A stretch of DNA of 64,000 nucleotides from Dyadobacter fanqingshengii (GTDB taxonomy: Bacteria; Bacteroidota; Bacteroidia; Cytophagales; Spirosomataceae), in assembly GCF_023822005.2 (NCBI RefSeq), contig NZ_CP098806.1:248001-312000 (forward strand). Direction: 5' to 3'. Each line of letters begins with the position of its first letter. Positions within the stretch are counted from its first letter, which is position 1. The notes below the pieces were generated by a model. The model was not told where the DNA came from. It worked only from the letters and a program-made list of their open reading frames with translations, and made no database searches. The translations under genes and the position numbers were made by a program. This document shows, one piece after another, positions 1 to 8,530 of this stretch.

Positions 1-682
1 TCTTGAAAATCGACATGGGCAGGCCCAGTTGATCCATCAAATCGACGCTTTTTTGCAACCCTACGTTTTGAGGGGCAAATTCGCCGCTTTTTAGAATTTT
101 CTGTGCAGTTTGAGTCAGTATCAAAAGCTGCGGAATGGAGCTTCCGTATTGGTGTAAATTATTTTTATTCCAATAATGTATGCCCAGGTTCACGGGCAGC
201 AGAATGATAAGAAAAATCAGGATCTGCTGGAAAAAGAAAGACAGAATAACGGCCATTGCGCTGATCGCGGAAAGCGTCTGTATGAGCCAATACCAGCTTG
301 GTCTCTCCGTATATTTTCCATGAAAAAGGCCGGAGATGTAGTAGGCATCGGTTTTATTAAGTTTAGAAATCTCCGCTGTCAGTGCTGTTTTCAGGTCTGG
401 ATCTTTCTTAAAAACACTTATAACTCTTTCCAATCGCTGTCTGCGCGTATCGCCATCGGGAATGGTTCGCATAAAATAATACAGATATTGCTGACCAACG
501 GAGGAAACGGTCCGGTCGATGAACTTGAAAATGTCTTCGAGATCCAGGTCCTGAAAAGTCCTGTCCGAAATCGCTTGAAAAACGCTTTTCTGTTTTTCGT
601 TCAGGAAATACTTTTCGATCTGACTGAAATTAAAGAAGCCGGTTTTGATATGTTGAGGATTTTCGGGCTTAGTTGTTTTCAA
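1..682 (-). CDS. MutS-family ATPase-like protein, 5' part only
   Basis: This is the N-terminal part (about 227 residues) of a minus-strand gene whose remainder lies before the window. The translation contains a FKFIDRT..VGQQYLYYFMRT block and a QIEKYF segment, which are typical of the divergent membrane-anchored MutS-like proteins of Bacteroidota, followed by a hydrophobic stretch (about residues 140-165, AMAVILSFFFQQILIFLIIL). The MutS ATPase domain would lie in the missing part, so assignment rests on the N-terminal region. No in-frame ATG occurs near the beginning; an in-frame stop sits just upstream, so I start at the TTG at 682-680. A nearby ATG (about 692-694) is in another frame and stops after eight codons. 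Either TTG is the true start or there is a frameshift here. Role in mismatch repair is unproven for this subgroup. Confidence 0.6.
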   Translation of the reverse strand, partial: MKTTKPENPQHIKTGFFNFSQIEKYFLNEKQKSVFQAISDRTFQDLDLEDIFKFIDRTVSSVGQQYLYYFMRTIPDGDTRRQRLERVISVFKKDPDLKTALTAEISKLNKTDAYYISGLFHGKYTERPSWYWLIQTLSAISAMAVILSFFFQQILIFLIILLPVNLGIHYWNKNNLHQYGSSIPQLLILTQTAQKILKSGEFAPQNVGLQKSVDLMDQLGLPMSIFK

Positions 683-803
683 TGGTATTTTTCATAAAAT
701 AAATCGCTAGGGCAAAGGGCAGGTAAGATGTATCAACCAAACCCAGGATCAATTTATGATTTTAGAAATAAAATATTCTGAAAGTGTTATGAGCGGAAGA
801 GGG

Positions 804-1082
804 CTAGGAGGAAGTGTAATGCCCATTTGCAGAAATGATTGTAACAGTCACTTTTTTCTCATCGACGGCATAAACGATCCGGTGTTCCTGGTTTATTCTT
901 CTGGACCAGAAACCTGCAAGGTTATGTTTCAATTGTTCTGGCTGTCCTGTTCCAGTATAAGGATGCTCGGTCAATTCTTCAAGAAGTCTTCGGATTTTCT
1001 TCAGAACAGGTTTATTACCGGATTTTTTAAGTTTATCAATTCCTTCAAGAGCCTTTGGAGTAAGTTCAATGGAATAGCTCAT
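804..1082 (-). CDS. yoeB: YoeB/Txe-family mRNA interferase toxin
   Basis: A 92-residue RelE-superfamily toxin expected to cut mRNA at the ribosomal A site. Key YoeB positions are visible: Glu49 in the QPEQLK segment, Arg68 in the NQEHRIVY segment, and the terminal His88-Tyr89 pair, so the catalytic set looks intact. Length fits the family (84-92 residues). Its ATG overlaps the stop of the upstream antitoxin gene as ATGA (1082-1079), the usual translational coupling of this type II module. It is expected to be held inactive by the product of 1079-1330. Assignment is confident; activity is inferred. Confidence 0.92.
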   Translation of the reverse strand: MSYSIELTPKALEGIDKLKKSGNKPVLKKIRRLLEELTEHPYTGTGQPEQLKHNLAGFWSRRINQEHRIVYAVDEKKVTVTIISANGHYTSS

Positions 1083-1330
1083 AGACCGAGTAACTTATCA
1101 AAATCGGCTTTTTCGACCTTTATTGTGTTGCCTTCACGAAACTGTTTAATCCCTTCCTCAATGTCAGCCATTGTTCCCGGATCCATGAAATATTGATCAC
1201 GCGTGCTAACAGGAGTTAAAGCGTAAGCTTTTTCCTTACCACGTTGAATGATGATTTGTTCGTTTTTATCGGCCAGATCCATATATTTTTTTTGGTTATC
1301 CCTGAATTCCCGTGAGCTAATGACTAGCAT
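1079..1330 (-). CDS. yefM: YefM/Phd-type antitoxin
   Basis: An antitoxin of about 83 residues preceding a YoeB toxin. The N-terminal half (SSREFRDNQKKYMDLA, then IIIQRGKEKAYAL) matches the Phd/YefM DNA-binding fold; the acidic C-terminal half with the VEKADFDKLLGL tail would wrap the toxin. The open frame extends 11 codons upstream to 1363, but I choose the ATG at 1330 because an inverted repeat (1345-1363) and a promoter-like element lie within the extension, and because the MLVISSREFRDNQ start matches the family. It overlaps the toxin by four bases. Autorepression through the upstream palindrome is likely. Confidence 0.9.
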   Translation of the reverse strand: MLVISSREFRDNQKKYMDLADKNEQIIIQRGKEKAYALTPVSTRDQYFMDPGTMADIEEGIKQFREGNTIKVEKADFDKLLGL

Positions 1331-1344
1331 GGTTGAGTAGTTGA

Positions 1345-1363
1345 GTGTACGAAATTGGTACAC
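1345..1363. promoter_or_regulatory. Putative autoregulatory operator of the yefM-yoeB module
   Basis: Inverted repeat GTGTAC, 7-base spacer, GTACAC, lying 15 bases upstream of the antitoxin ATG. On the minus strand a TATACTTG element, one mismatch from the Bacteroidota -7 consensus TAnnTTTG, lies at the far edge of the repeat, so bound antitoxin would cover the promoter. Confidence 0.5.
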
Positions 1364-1400
1364 AAGTATACTGAGAAAAATTCAGAAAAACATAGAATCC

Positions 1401-2702
1401 TCACTCCAACCAACGCCACCGCTTTGCCCAGTCCGTTAAGAACTCTTTTCGGTGTTTGGCTACGGTTTTTGCTCCTTGTTGCTGGCCAAGGAATAGCTCT
1501 GGGTTGGGCAGGTCGCCGTACCAGTGTTTGCCCAATTTGTAATCATTGGGTTCCGGTTTTCCGGGCCAGGGTGCTGTGCTGACGTATTTTCCCTTCTGGC
1601 CATTGAGCTCGGCAATCGGGCTGATGGTGATGTATTCGCCTATTTCCACCTGCTTGGGAGAGTAACGGACGGCGTATTTTCCGTCGCCGATGTAGTAACC
1701 GGGCCATTGCTGGCCGCCTGTGCGTAGTGAGAACACTGTTGAGTCGGCAGAAACATTAATCTTCGGGCCGTTGAAACGCCATTCAATGACGCCGTAGGTG
1801 GCGACGGTGTCGGCTGTGGTGCTGTTGCGGTTGAAAATCGTCTTCGAACTTCTTGTGATGGGAGTAAAAGTGCCGCCCCAGCTTTCGCCTGACGGATTTT
1901 CGGGCTTGCCATGCATGACGTACGCGAGCGAAGGCGTATCGCCCATTTTAATGTTGCCCTTGTAGTATCTGATAAAATCCTTCCCCATTTCACCCCGTCC
2001 CTTGATGTAGTTGGGGTAAAAGGATTCCGCAGTAATGTCTTTGGGCGATTCCGGATCCATAAACCAGCCCCGGTAGGTGGCGTTGCATTCGATCATCCAC
2101 AGGTCGGGATGGTTTTGGGCAATGTAATCGTAGGCATTTACGCCCCACTTTTTGTTAGGGCCGCCAATCCAGTAAACGCGGATCTTGTCCTTGATCTCAG
2201 GCGCATCGTGCAATGCTTGCGCAACGTCCTCAATGCCACCCCAAACCAACACCCAAAGCGGCTGATCTACTGACTTTTTAGCGCAGGAAATTAGCCATTC
2301 CGAACCTTCGGTAGATTTTCTGAATCCGGCATATGGGGCCCAGGCGGTTGCTCCCTGTTTGCAAACATTTCGAAGTGAAACAGGCTCAGGAAAGCCGCTG
2401 CTGCGTTTTTTTAGTTTGGGGAGATCTTTTTCGTAGAGATCGATCATGTCCAGGATATCTTTCTTGCGGCCTGTTTGAAATGATGTGGAAACCAATCCTT
2501 CAATCTGAAAAAGATCGGCATACATCAGCAAATGGATCATGGACTGGAAATCGTCCGGATCAGTCCCGCCAATATCGGTGCTGATGAAAATGCGTGGTTT
2601 CTGTTGCGCGTGGGCTGCAAAGGAGCCCAGGGCCAGCAAAATAGCGATAAACAGGCTGCCTAGATCTTTCAGCTTACCCTCCATTACAGTTGAAATGACC
2701 AT
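1401..2702 (-). CDS. DUF1593 nucleoside-hydrolase-like exported protein
   Basis: A 433-residue protein with an N-terminal signal peptide (hydrophobic core about residues 14-31, cleavage near AHAQQ). The mature N terminus carries an Asp cluster, STDIGGTDPDD (Asp43, 48, 50, 51), resembling the calcium-binding DxDxxxDD motif of inosine-uridine nucleoside hydrolases, and the WVLVWGGIEDVAQAL and YWIGGPNKKWG segments are typical of DUF1593. The C-terminal part is a beta-rich extension, as in the family. It probably hydrolyses a glycosidic or N-ribosyl bond in the periplasm or outside the cell; the substrate is unknown. The alternative start at Met7 (2684) gives a more conventional signal peptide. 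It is monocistronic as far as can be seen. Confidence 0.85.
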   Translation of the reverse strand: MVISTVMEGKLKDLGSLFIAILLALGSFAAHAQQKPRIFISTDIGGTDPDDFQSMIHLLMYADLFQIEGLVSTSFQTGRKKDILDMIDLYEKDLPKLKKRSSGFPEPVSLRNVCKQGATAWAPYAGFRKSTEGSEWLISCAKKSVDQPLWVLVWGGIEDVAQALHDAPEIKDKIRVYWIGGPNKKWGVNAYDYIAQNHPDLWMIECNATYRGWFMDPESPKDITAESFYPNYIKGRGEMGKDFIRYYKGNIKMGDTPSLAYVMHGKPENPSGESWGGTFTPITRSSKTIFNRNSTTADTVATYGVIEWRFNGPKINVSADSTVFSLRTGGQQWPGYYIGDGKYAVRYSPKQVEIGEYITISPIAELNGQKGKYVSTAPWPGKPEPNDYKLGKHWYGDLPNPELFLGQQQGAKTVAKHRKEFLTDWAKRWRWLE

Positions 2703-2899
2703 ATCTGATTTTCCAGCCCACTTTTTTTAGCGGATTAGTTTTTGCTTTTATTGATCATTAGCAAAGATAAAAGAAAGTAATCGAAAAAAATAGAAATTAA
2801 ATGATGGTATAGTTTCGCAATAAAGACTAACATTAACAGGATTAGTAAAAAATAGTGTGCATATAGCGGCTTACATCTATCTAAAGAAGATTTAAAAAA

Positions 2900-4135
2900 C
2901 TATTTCTTCACTATTTTAGCACCATCCACTGATCCGTCGGCGAAAGTCACCTTGACAATATAAAGTCCGGCAGGGAAACTATTGATATTAAATTCTGAAA
3001 TCACATTCGAAGAACCGGAGCGTTTTTGATCCAAAATTAACTTGCCCGCAACATCGATAAATTGTACGCGCTCGACCTTATCCAGGTCGCTGGTAAGAAC
3101 CTTTAAGTGGTCAATGGCTGGGTTGGGGTAAAGCGCTGTTCTATTGTCTGACTGCAGATTAATGCTTCTGATCCTGCTAAAAGCGAAGCTCTGGTCCTTA
3201 TCCACCATTTTCAATCGGTACAAATTATTACCCGCACGAGGCGTTAAATCCGTAAAGGAATAAGTGAGAAGTTGCTTGCTTTCGCCACTCGATAATACAC
3301 TCGCAATTTTGATCCAGGCCTTTCCATTTTGGCTGCGCTGAATTTCAAAATGGTCGCTGTTGCTTTCCGAAGTTGTAGCCCAGTTCAGCATTGCCGAAGC
3401 ATTTTCGCCCTGCTTAACCTCAAAACTTACCAGCGTTACGGGAAGCGATACTTCTGCATTTGAAACGGTGTTGTTATTGAGGGAAACTTTTCCGGCAACA
3501 GACAAAGCCCTGCCTGTAAGTGAAGCGCCCGAAGCCAGTGATATAGCGCCGTCATTAACAACAGTTCCTATAAAATCTGTGTCCGCTGCCAGATTCAAAG
3601 CACCGCCGACTTGCCAGTATACATTTTTCGCCAAAGTCCCGCCTGTGAGCACGATGTTCGAAGTGCCGTCAAAAGAAAATGCGCCATTGATCTTAATGAT
3701 AAAAATCGCATCCGCATCGCCATCCAGAATCAGAGAACCGGTCATAGAGGTTGCAGCTGTACTGCAATGTATGCCTGGCTCCAGAACGGTGCCGCCGGTT
3801 ATTGTCGAGCTCAGGGAAAAGTCGCAGGGATTGCTCGTGGGACTTGCCAGCAGGGCATAGGCAGCAGCTACATTTGCGATCGCAGCAACTCCCGTTGGAT
3901 CAGCAAAGTGAGTTTGTCCGGTAACCGTAACGGGGTCACCCGTTTGAACGCCCACTCCGGTCCCAATATCACCAATTACGGTCGTTGTGCCAGTGTTGGC
4001 AAATTCTCCGGCTGCTGTGTAAAGCGCAAATCGGTCTGCAACGCCAAAATTGGGCACCGCCTGAGCCGAGCAAAAATTAACACCTAAAACGGTTAAAGAA
4101 GTAACTGTCAGAATGTGGATGAAAGATGTTTTCAT
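2900..4135 (-). CDS. DUF3494 ice-binding-like protein with T9SS sorting domain
   Basis: A 411-residue secreted protein. After a signal peptide (residues 1-25, ending CSAQA) comes a DUF3494 beta-solenoid domain (about 28-225: LYTAAGEFANTGTTTVIGDIG, LSSTITGGTVLEPGIHC, IFIIKINGAFSFDG), the fold of bacterial and fungal ice-binding proteins. It is followed by a short beta-sandwich linker (about 230-320) and a type A T9SS C-terminal domain (YPNPAIDHLKV ... GLYIVKVTFADG ... KIVKK), which directs export through type IX secretion and attachment to or release from the surface. The fold is clear. Ice binding is not: many DUF3494 proteins in mesophiles may be adhesins or matrix proteins. An AraC gene lies upstream on the same strand, 97 bases away. 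Confidence 0.88.
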   Translation of the reverse strand: MKTSFIHILTVTSLTVLGVNFCSAQAVPNFGVADRFALYTAAGEFANTGTTTVIGDIGTGVGVQTGDPVTVTGQTHFADPTGVAAIANVAAAYALLASPTSNPCDFSLSSTITGGTVLEPGIHCSTAATSMTGSLILDGDADAIFIIKINGAFSFDGTSNIVLTGGTLAKNVYWQVGGALNLAADTDFIGTVVNDGAISLASGASLTGRALSVAGKVSLNNNTVSNAEVSLPVTLVSFEVKQGENASAMLNWATTSESNSDHFEIQRSQNGKAWIKIASVLSSGESKQLLTYSFTDLTPRAGNNLYRLKMVDKDQSFAFSRIRSINLQSDNRTALYPNPAIDHLKVLTSDLDKVERVQFIDVAGKLILDQKRSGSSNVISEFNINSFPAGLYIVKVTFADGSVDGAKIVKK

Positions 4136-4232
4136 ATGTCATAAGGATAACTGTGAAGAAATTTTCACGTTACAAATATGCGCTGGACGCAACCAAGTAG
4201 TGTTATATCTTGTGTAGAATTAGTTGTAACAT

Positions 4233-4793
4233 TCACACGTTTTCCAGATTGTCCTTTCTCTTCCCATTTAACTGTTTGTAAAAGGAGGGAGAGAGCCCGG
4301 TTGTTTGTTTAAACTGCTTCGACAAATAGGCCACACTGCTGTAATGCAGCTTGTGCGAAATCTCCGTAAGATTCAACTCATCATACAGAATCAATTCTTT
4401 GACCCTTTCAATTTTATGAATGATGATAAATTGCTGAATGGAAATGCCTTTTACCTCCGAGAATATGTTTGCCAGATATGTGTAATCATATCCAAGTTGC
4501 TCACTGATGTATTCGGAATGGTTCATCCGCGGCAGTTCGTCGGAGTAATGGACCATTTGGATGATGAGGTTTTTTATTTTTTCGATTAAAATGCTCTTTT
4601 TGTCGTCCATCAGTTCCAGCCCTGACCCGAGCAGGTTTAATTTCAATAGCGCAAGCTGAGCAGGAAGAATATCACCTGTCAAGTCGACCATTCCTAAATC
4701 CAGAACGGTAAAAGGAATGTCTAACTTTTGCAATTCTTTGGCTACCACCATCTTGCACCGCAAACTGACCATGTTTTTAATGTAAAGTTTCAT
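4233..4793 (-). CDS. AraC-family transcriptional regulator (short form)
   Basis: A 186-residue regulator with the AraC/XylS double helix-turn-helix in the C-terminal half (about 90-180: SEYISEQLGYDYTYLANIFSEVKGISIQQFII, then LNLTEISHKLHYSSVAYLSKQFKQTTGLSPSFYKQ). The N-terminal half is short and begins MKLYIKNMVSLRC, a form seen repeatedly in Bacteroidota; no cupin sensing domain is present, so effector sensing is not apparent. It is transcribed away from the susCD locus at 5312 across a 515-bp gap and toward the DUF3494 gene. It could control either neighbour; the sequence does not decide this. Confidence 0.88.
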   Translation of the reverse strand: MKLYIKNMVSLRCKMVVAKELQKLDIPFTVLDLGMVDLTGDILPAQLALLKLNLLGSGLELMDDKKSILIEKIKNLIIQMVHYSDELPRMNHSEYISEQLGYDYTYLANIFSEVKGISIQQFIIIHKIERVKELILYDELNLTEISHKLHYSSVAYLSKQFKQTTGLSPSFYKQLNGKRKDNLENV

Positions 4794-5311
4794 TCATAGA
4801 GTTGTTCGGTTGTACTTAAAGCGAAGAAAATTAGTGATAAAAAAAATTAGTAATCCATATATTCTCCATTTTCTTGTAAAAATAATTCTACGTATATGCA
4901 CGTCAATCGCGGGTCTGCGGTGAAGTTTAGGCAAGCATTTTGAGAAAATTGTTGAGATAAAAATTCAGTCAGCCATCGGATGAGAAGATAATGCACTGGC
5001 GAGCTGCCCGATCAGCCAATAGTGGTAATATTTTTCAATAAAATGATCTTAAAGTTATAAAATACATCAAAATACAGTCAATACTAATCAAATCTTGAAA
5101 TGTATTTGGTATTATTTTACTTTAAAATTGTACTGTGAAAATCGATTGTAACAACTACTCATCAAAAACTAAACATGCCTATGGAAACAACAAATAGCAA
5201 TAGATGATATGACGTTTATTGTATACAGTTAGGTTTTTTTGCGGCATTTTAAGCGGCCCTAACCCGCTATGCCCAAGCTTATTATTCTCACCGTTAAGTT
5301 AACTCAATCTT
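4794..5311. other. Divergent intergenic region between araC and susC
   Basis: About 515 AT-rich bases without a credible gene. It should hold the promoters for araC (minus) and the susC-susD-DUF3823 locus (plus). I see only a weak inverted repeat, AGCGG/CCGCT at 5252-5268, about 45 bases before susC, and no clean TAnnTTTG element or operator repeat. Confidence 0.5.
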
Positions 5312-8300
5312 ATGAACTCAATTAGACAAAATCCCGCTCAGGGACTTTGCAGGCTTCTATGTGCCTTTATGGCAACGGGAATGCTGCATGCTCCGGGCGT
5401 TGTAACTGCCGCAGCGCCTCCCCGCGTGGCGACGGCAATTGATCTCAACCGACATGTTGAAAAAACCTTGACCGGCAAGGTTATCGATGAAAAAAACTCG
5501 CCTTTGCCAGGCGTTAGCGTCATCATTAAAGGAAGCAGCCGGGGAACAACCACAGGCACGGACGGAAGTTTTACGCTGGTGGTTGAAGATGCGGCGCAAA
5601 CGCTGACCTTTTCTTTCATCGGCTATACTTCCCAGGACGTCGCTATTGGCAACCAATCTGCATTTAACATAACATTGCTTCCCAGCAGCGAGGAACTTAC
5701 CGAGGTTGTAGTTGTGGGTTACGGCACGCAATCATCGGCAGCGGTAACGGGTGCGGTAAGTAACATTCAGGCGAAAGACTTGAGCAGGACGCCTTCGATC
5801 GGAACTTCGGATGCGTTGGTCGGACGGGTGCAAGGGATCACGGCGCGGAAGGCAGATGCGCGTCCGGGTGCCGCAACGACCATCCAGATCCGGAATCTGG
5901 GAACACCGCTTTATGTCATTGACGGGATTCCTTCCGACGCGGCCAACTTCAATAACCTGGGACAGAACGACATTGAGAGTGTTTCTATCCTGAAAGATGC
6001 GTCTGCGGCCGTTTATGGACTTCGTGCAGCGAATGGCGTTGTGCTGGTAACCACAAAGCGAGGTAAAGCGGGAGATGGGCCTGCGAAGATCAACATTTCG
6101 GGTTATTATGGTTTGCAAAACTTTACGCGTTATCCCAAGCCGGCGAGCGCTTACCAGCATATGCGCGGTCTTGTGGAATCGGACGTGAATCAGGGACGCA
6201 CGCCTTCGATCACGCCTGAAGAACTGGCCAAATGGAAAGCAGGAACCGAAAAAGGTTTCCAGAGTTTTGATTATTACAAAATGGTCATGCGTCCGAATGT
6301 GCCCCAATATTCGGTGAATGCCAATGTTTCCGGCGGCACGGAAAAAATCAGTTACTTCCTTTCTGTGGGACATTTAAGCCAGGACGCATTGATCAAGGAC
6401 TACAATTTCAAGCGTACGAATGTGCAGGCGAATGTGGAGTCGAGCATTACCAAAAGGCTGAAAGTGGGGGCGCAGATCAGCGCGCGTATTGAAGACCGTT
6501 TCCAGGTGGGTGTGCCGGGACTGGATGATTATTTCAACCCATTCCTGAGTATTTTCACCATGTGGCCTACCGAGCGTCCTTACGCGAACGATAACCCGAA
6601 ATACATTAACCAGACGCATAATGTGAATGTGAACCCAGCCACTTACAAGAAAGATGTGACGGGTTACATAGATGAGATCACGCGCGTTGTTAAAGGAAAC
6701 TTTTACGCTGAATACGATTTTGCATTTGGCCTGAAAGTGAAAGGAACATATTCATACCAATATCACAACTTCGATTTTGATGGTTTTGAGTACACTTATG
6801 ATGCTTATACCTACGATGCGGCAACCGACAAATACAATGTAGTAGCAGGCGGCGGCAACCAGAATCCCTGGCGTGAGCGTCGGAAACGAAACATTGTGGA
6901 CCGTTTTGCGCAGTTCCAATTGAATTACAGCAAAACATTTGGCGATCACGAACTCTCGGCCGTTGCGGCTTACGAGCAGTCGGATAATGTAAACACTTAC
7001 CTGGTTGTGCACACGGTTCCGCCCAATAATTACATTCCACTCATGTCATTTGCCAATCAGGACATATTGATCGACGAATGGAGCACGGAGGCCAGGGCGG
7101 GATACATTGGCCGGGTTAATTATAACTTTAAACAAAAGTATCTGCTGGAAGCTGTGGGACGCTATGACGGTTCTTTCCTCTATGCGCCTGGAAAGCGCTT
7201 CGGATTTTTTCCCGGTGTGTCGGCAGGATGGCGGATTTCGGAAGAGAATTTCTTCAAAGGGAAACTTGAAAACGTGTTCAGCAGCTTGAAAATCCGAGCT
7301 TCTTATGGTCGCACGGGAAGTGACAGAAATGCTACTGTTGTCAATGAACCGTTCATCGTTGCGCCATTCAGCTATTTGCCCGGCTACAATTTTTTGCAGG
7401 GTAGCGCCATTTTCAATGGCCAGTATAACATTGGTGTAAGGCCGCGAGGTTTGCCGATCACGACGCTTTCCTGGATTACCAACATTTCGACCAACGTAGG
7501 AATTGATTTTGGTTTGCTGGGCGGAAAATTGAATGGTCAGGTGGATCTTTTCCAAAGAAAAAGAGACGGACTTCCTGCTGCCCGCTATGACGTGCTGCTG
7601 CCTTCGGAAGTGGGATACACATTGCCGAACGAAAACCTGAACAGCGATACGCACCGCGGAATTGAAGGTGTGTTGACATATAAAAGCTCGGTAGGGCAGG
7701 TGGATTACACGGTGAGCGCCAATGCAACGTTATCCCGCCGCCGCGACCTGGATTTTTACAAACCGCGTTTTGGCAATTCCTTTAATGAATACCGCGACTC
7801 ATACGTTGACCGCTGGGGCAACATTAACTGGGGTTACCAGGTCGAAGGCCAGTTTCAGTCGCAGGAGCAAATTGAAAGCCACCCGATTGACAATGATGGA
7901 CAGGGTAATCGCACCCATCTTCCAGGGGATTTTATTTACAAAGACGTGAATGGCGACGGCATTATCAATGGTCTTGATGAGCGCCCGATCGGTTATGCAG
8001 AAGGTGCCAATCCTTACCTGAGCTTTGCGCTTAACGGAAGCGTTTCTTACAAAGGGTTCTCACTGTTCGCCGATTTTGCGGGTGCTTCGCTGCAAAGCTT
8101 CCAGCGCGCCTGGGAATTGAAAATCCCTTACCAGAACAACGGAACTTCGCCTCATTTCATGCTGGAAGACCGTTGGCACCGTGAAGATCCGTTTGATCCG
8201 ACCAGTAAATGGATCCCAGGAACTTATCCGGCCATCAGAAAAGATAATTCGAGCCATGTGAATTTTCGGAAAAGCGATTTCTGGATTACTAATGTTCGTT

Positions 8301-8518
8301 ATATCCGTCTGAGAAACATTGAGTTAGGGTATAATTTTGATCCAAAGGTTTTCAAAAAACTGGGAAGTAGCGGTCTTCGGGTTTATGTCAACGCGAGCAA
8401 TTTGTTCTCGATCGACAATGTGAAGAAATATGAGATAGATCCCGAGATTTCTTCCGGTAATGCGCTCGTATATCCGCAGCAGCGCCTGTTTAATGCCGGT
8501 TTTAGTATCAATTTTTAA
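5312..8518 (+). CDS. SusC/RagA TonB-linked outer-membrane transporter 1
   Basis: A 1068-residue transporter that imports oligomers or other ligands across the outer membrane with its SusD lipoprotein. Order of parts: an unusually long N-terminal leader (about 1-45), a carboxypeptidase-regulatory-like domain (about 52-130, LTGKVIDEKNSPLPGVSV, FSFIGYTSQDV), the TonB-box-like EEVVVVGYGTQ-type segment (about 132-145), plug domain with LYVIDGIPSDA and VSILKDASAAVYGLRAANGVV, then the beta-barrel ending RLFNAGFSINF. The susD gene follows after 12 bases. No polysaccharide-degrading enzyme lies next to it, so the substrate cannot be named. Confidence 0.96.
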   Translation: MNSIRQNPAQGLCRLLCAFMATGMLHAPGVVTAAAPPRVATAIDLNRHVEKTLTGKVIDEKNSPLPGVSVIIKGSSRGTTTGTDGSFTLVVEDAAQTLTFSFIGYTSQDVAIGNQSAFNITLLPSSEELTEVVVVGYGTQSSAAVTGAVSNIQAKDLSRTPSIGTSDALVGRVQGITARKADARPGAATTIQIRNLGTPLYVIDGIPSDAANFNNLGQNDIESVSILKDASAAVYGLRAANGVVLVTTKRGKAGDGPAKINISGYYGLQNFTRYPKPASAYQHMRGLVESDVNQGRTPSITPEELAKWKAGTEKGFQSFDYYKMVMRPNVPQYSVNANVSGGTEKISYFLSVGHLSQDALIKDYNFKRTNVQANVESSITKRLKVGAQISARIEDRFQVGVPGLDDYFNPFLSIFTMWPTERPYANDNPKYINQTHNVNVNPATYKKDVTGYIDEITRVVKGNFYAEYDFAFGLKVKGTYSYQYHNFDFDGFEYTYDAYTYDAATDKYNVVAGGGNQNPWRERRKRNIVDRFAQFQLNYSKTFGDHELSAVAAYEQSDNVNTYLVVHTVPPNNYIPLMSFANQDILIDEWSTEARAGYIGRVNYNFKQKYLLEAVGRYDGSFLYAPGKRFGFFPGVSAGWRISEENFFKGKLENVFSSLKIRASYGRTGSDRNATVVNEPFIVAPFSYLPGYNFLQGSAIFNGQYNIGVRPRGLPITTLSWITNISTNVGIDFGLLGGKLNGQVDLFQRKRDGLPAARYDVLLPSEVGYTLPNENLNSDTHRGIEGVLTYKSSVGQVDYTVSANATLSRRRDLDFYKPRFGNSFNEYRDSYVDRWGNINWGYQVEGQFQSQEQIESHPIDNDGQGNRTHLPGDFIYKDVNGDGIINGLDERPIGYAEGANPYLSFALNGSVSYKGFSLFADFAGASLQSFQRAWELKIPYQNNGTSPHFMLEDRWHREDPFDPTSKWIPGTYPAIRKDNSSHVNFRKSDFWITNVRYIRLRNIELGYNFDPKVFKKLGSSGLRVYVNASNLFSIDNVKKYEIDPEISSGNALVYPQQRLFNAGFSINF

Positions 8519-8530
8519 TTCAAATTCGCT

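Noticed and set aside
176..697. Plus-strand open frame of 173 codons at the window start
   Set aside because: It lies antisense to the MutS-family gene; its translation is low-complexity and resembles no family, while the minus frame has a coherent protein.
756..1196. Plus-strand open frame of 146 codons over the toxin-antitoxin genes
   Set aside because: Antisense to the YoeB/YefM pair, which has family-specific residues in the minus frame.
5732..6373. Long minus-strand open frame of 213 codons inside the first susC (similar ones at 7046-7654 and 50709-51596)
   Set aside because: They are antisense shadows of clear SusC or dehydratase genes, with His/Arg/Cys-rich translations and no motifs.
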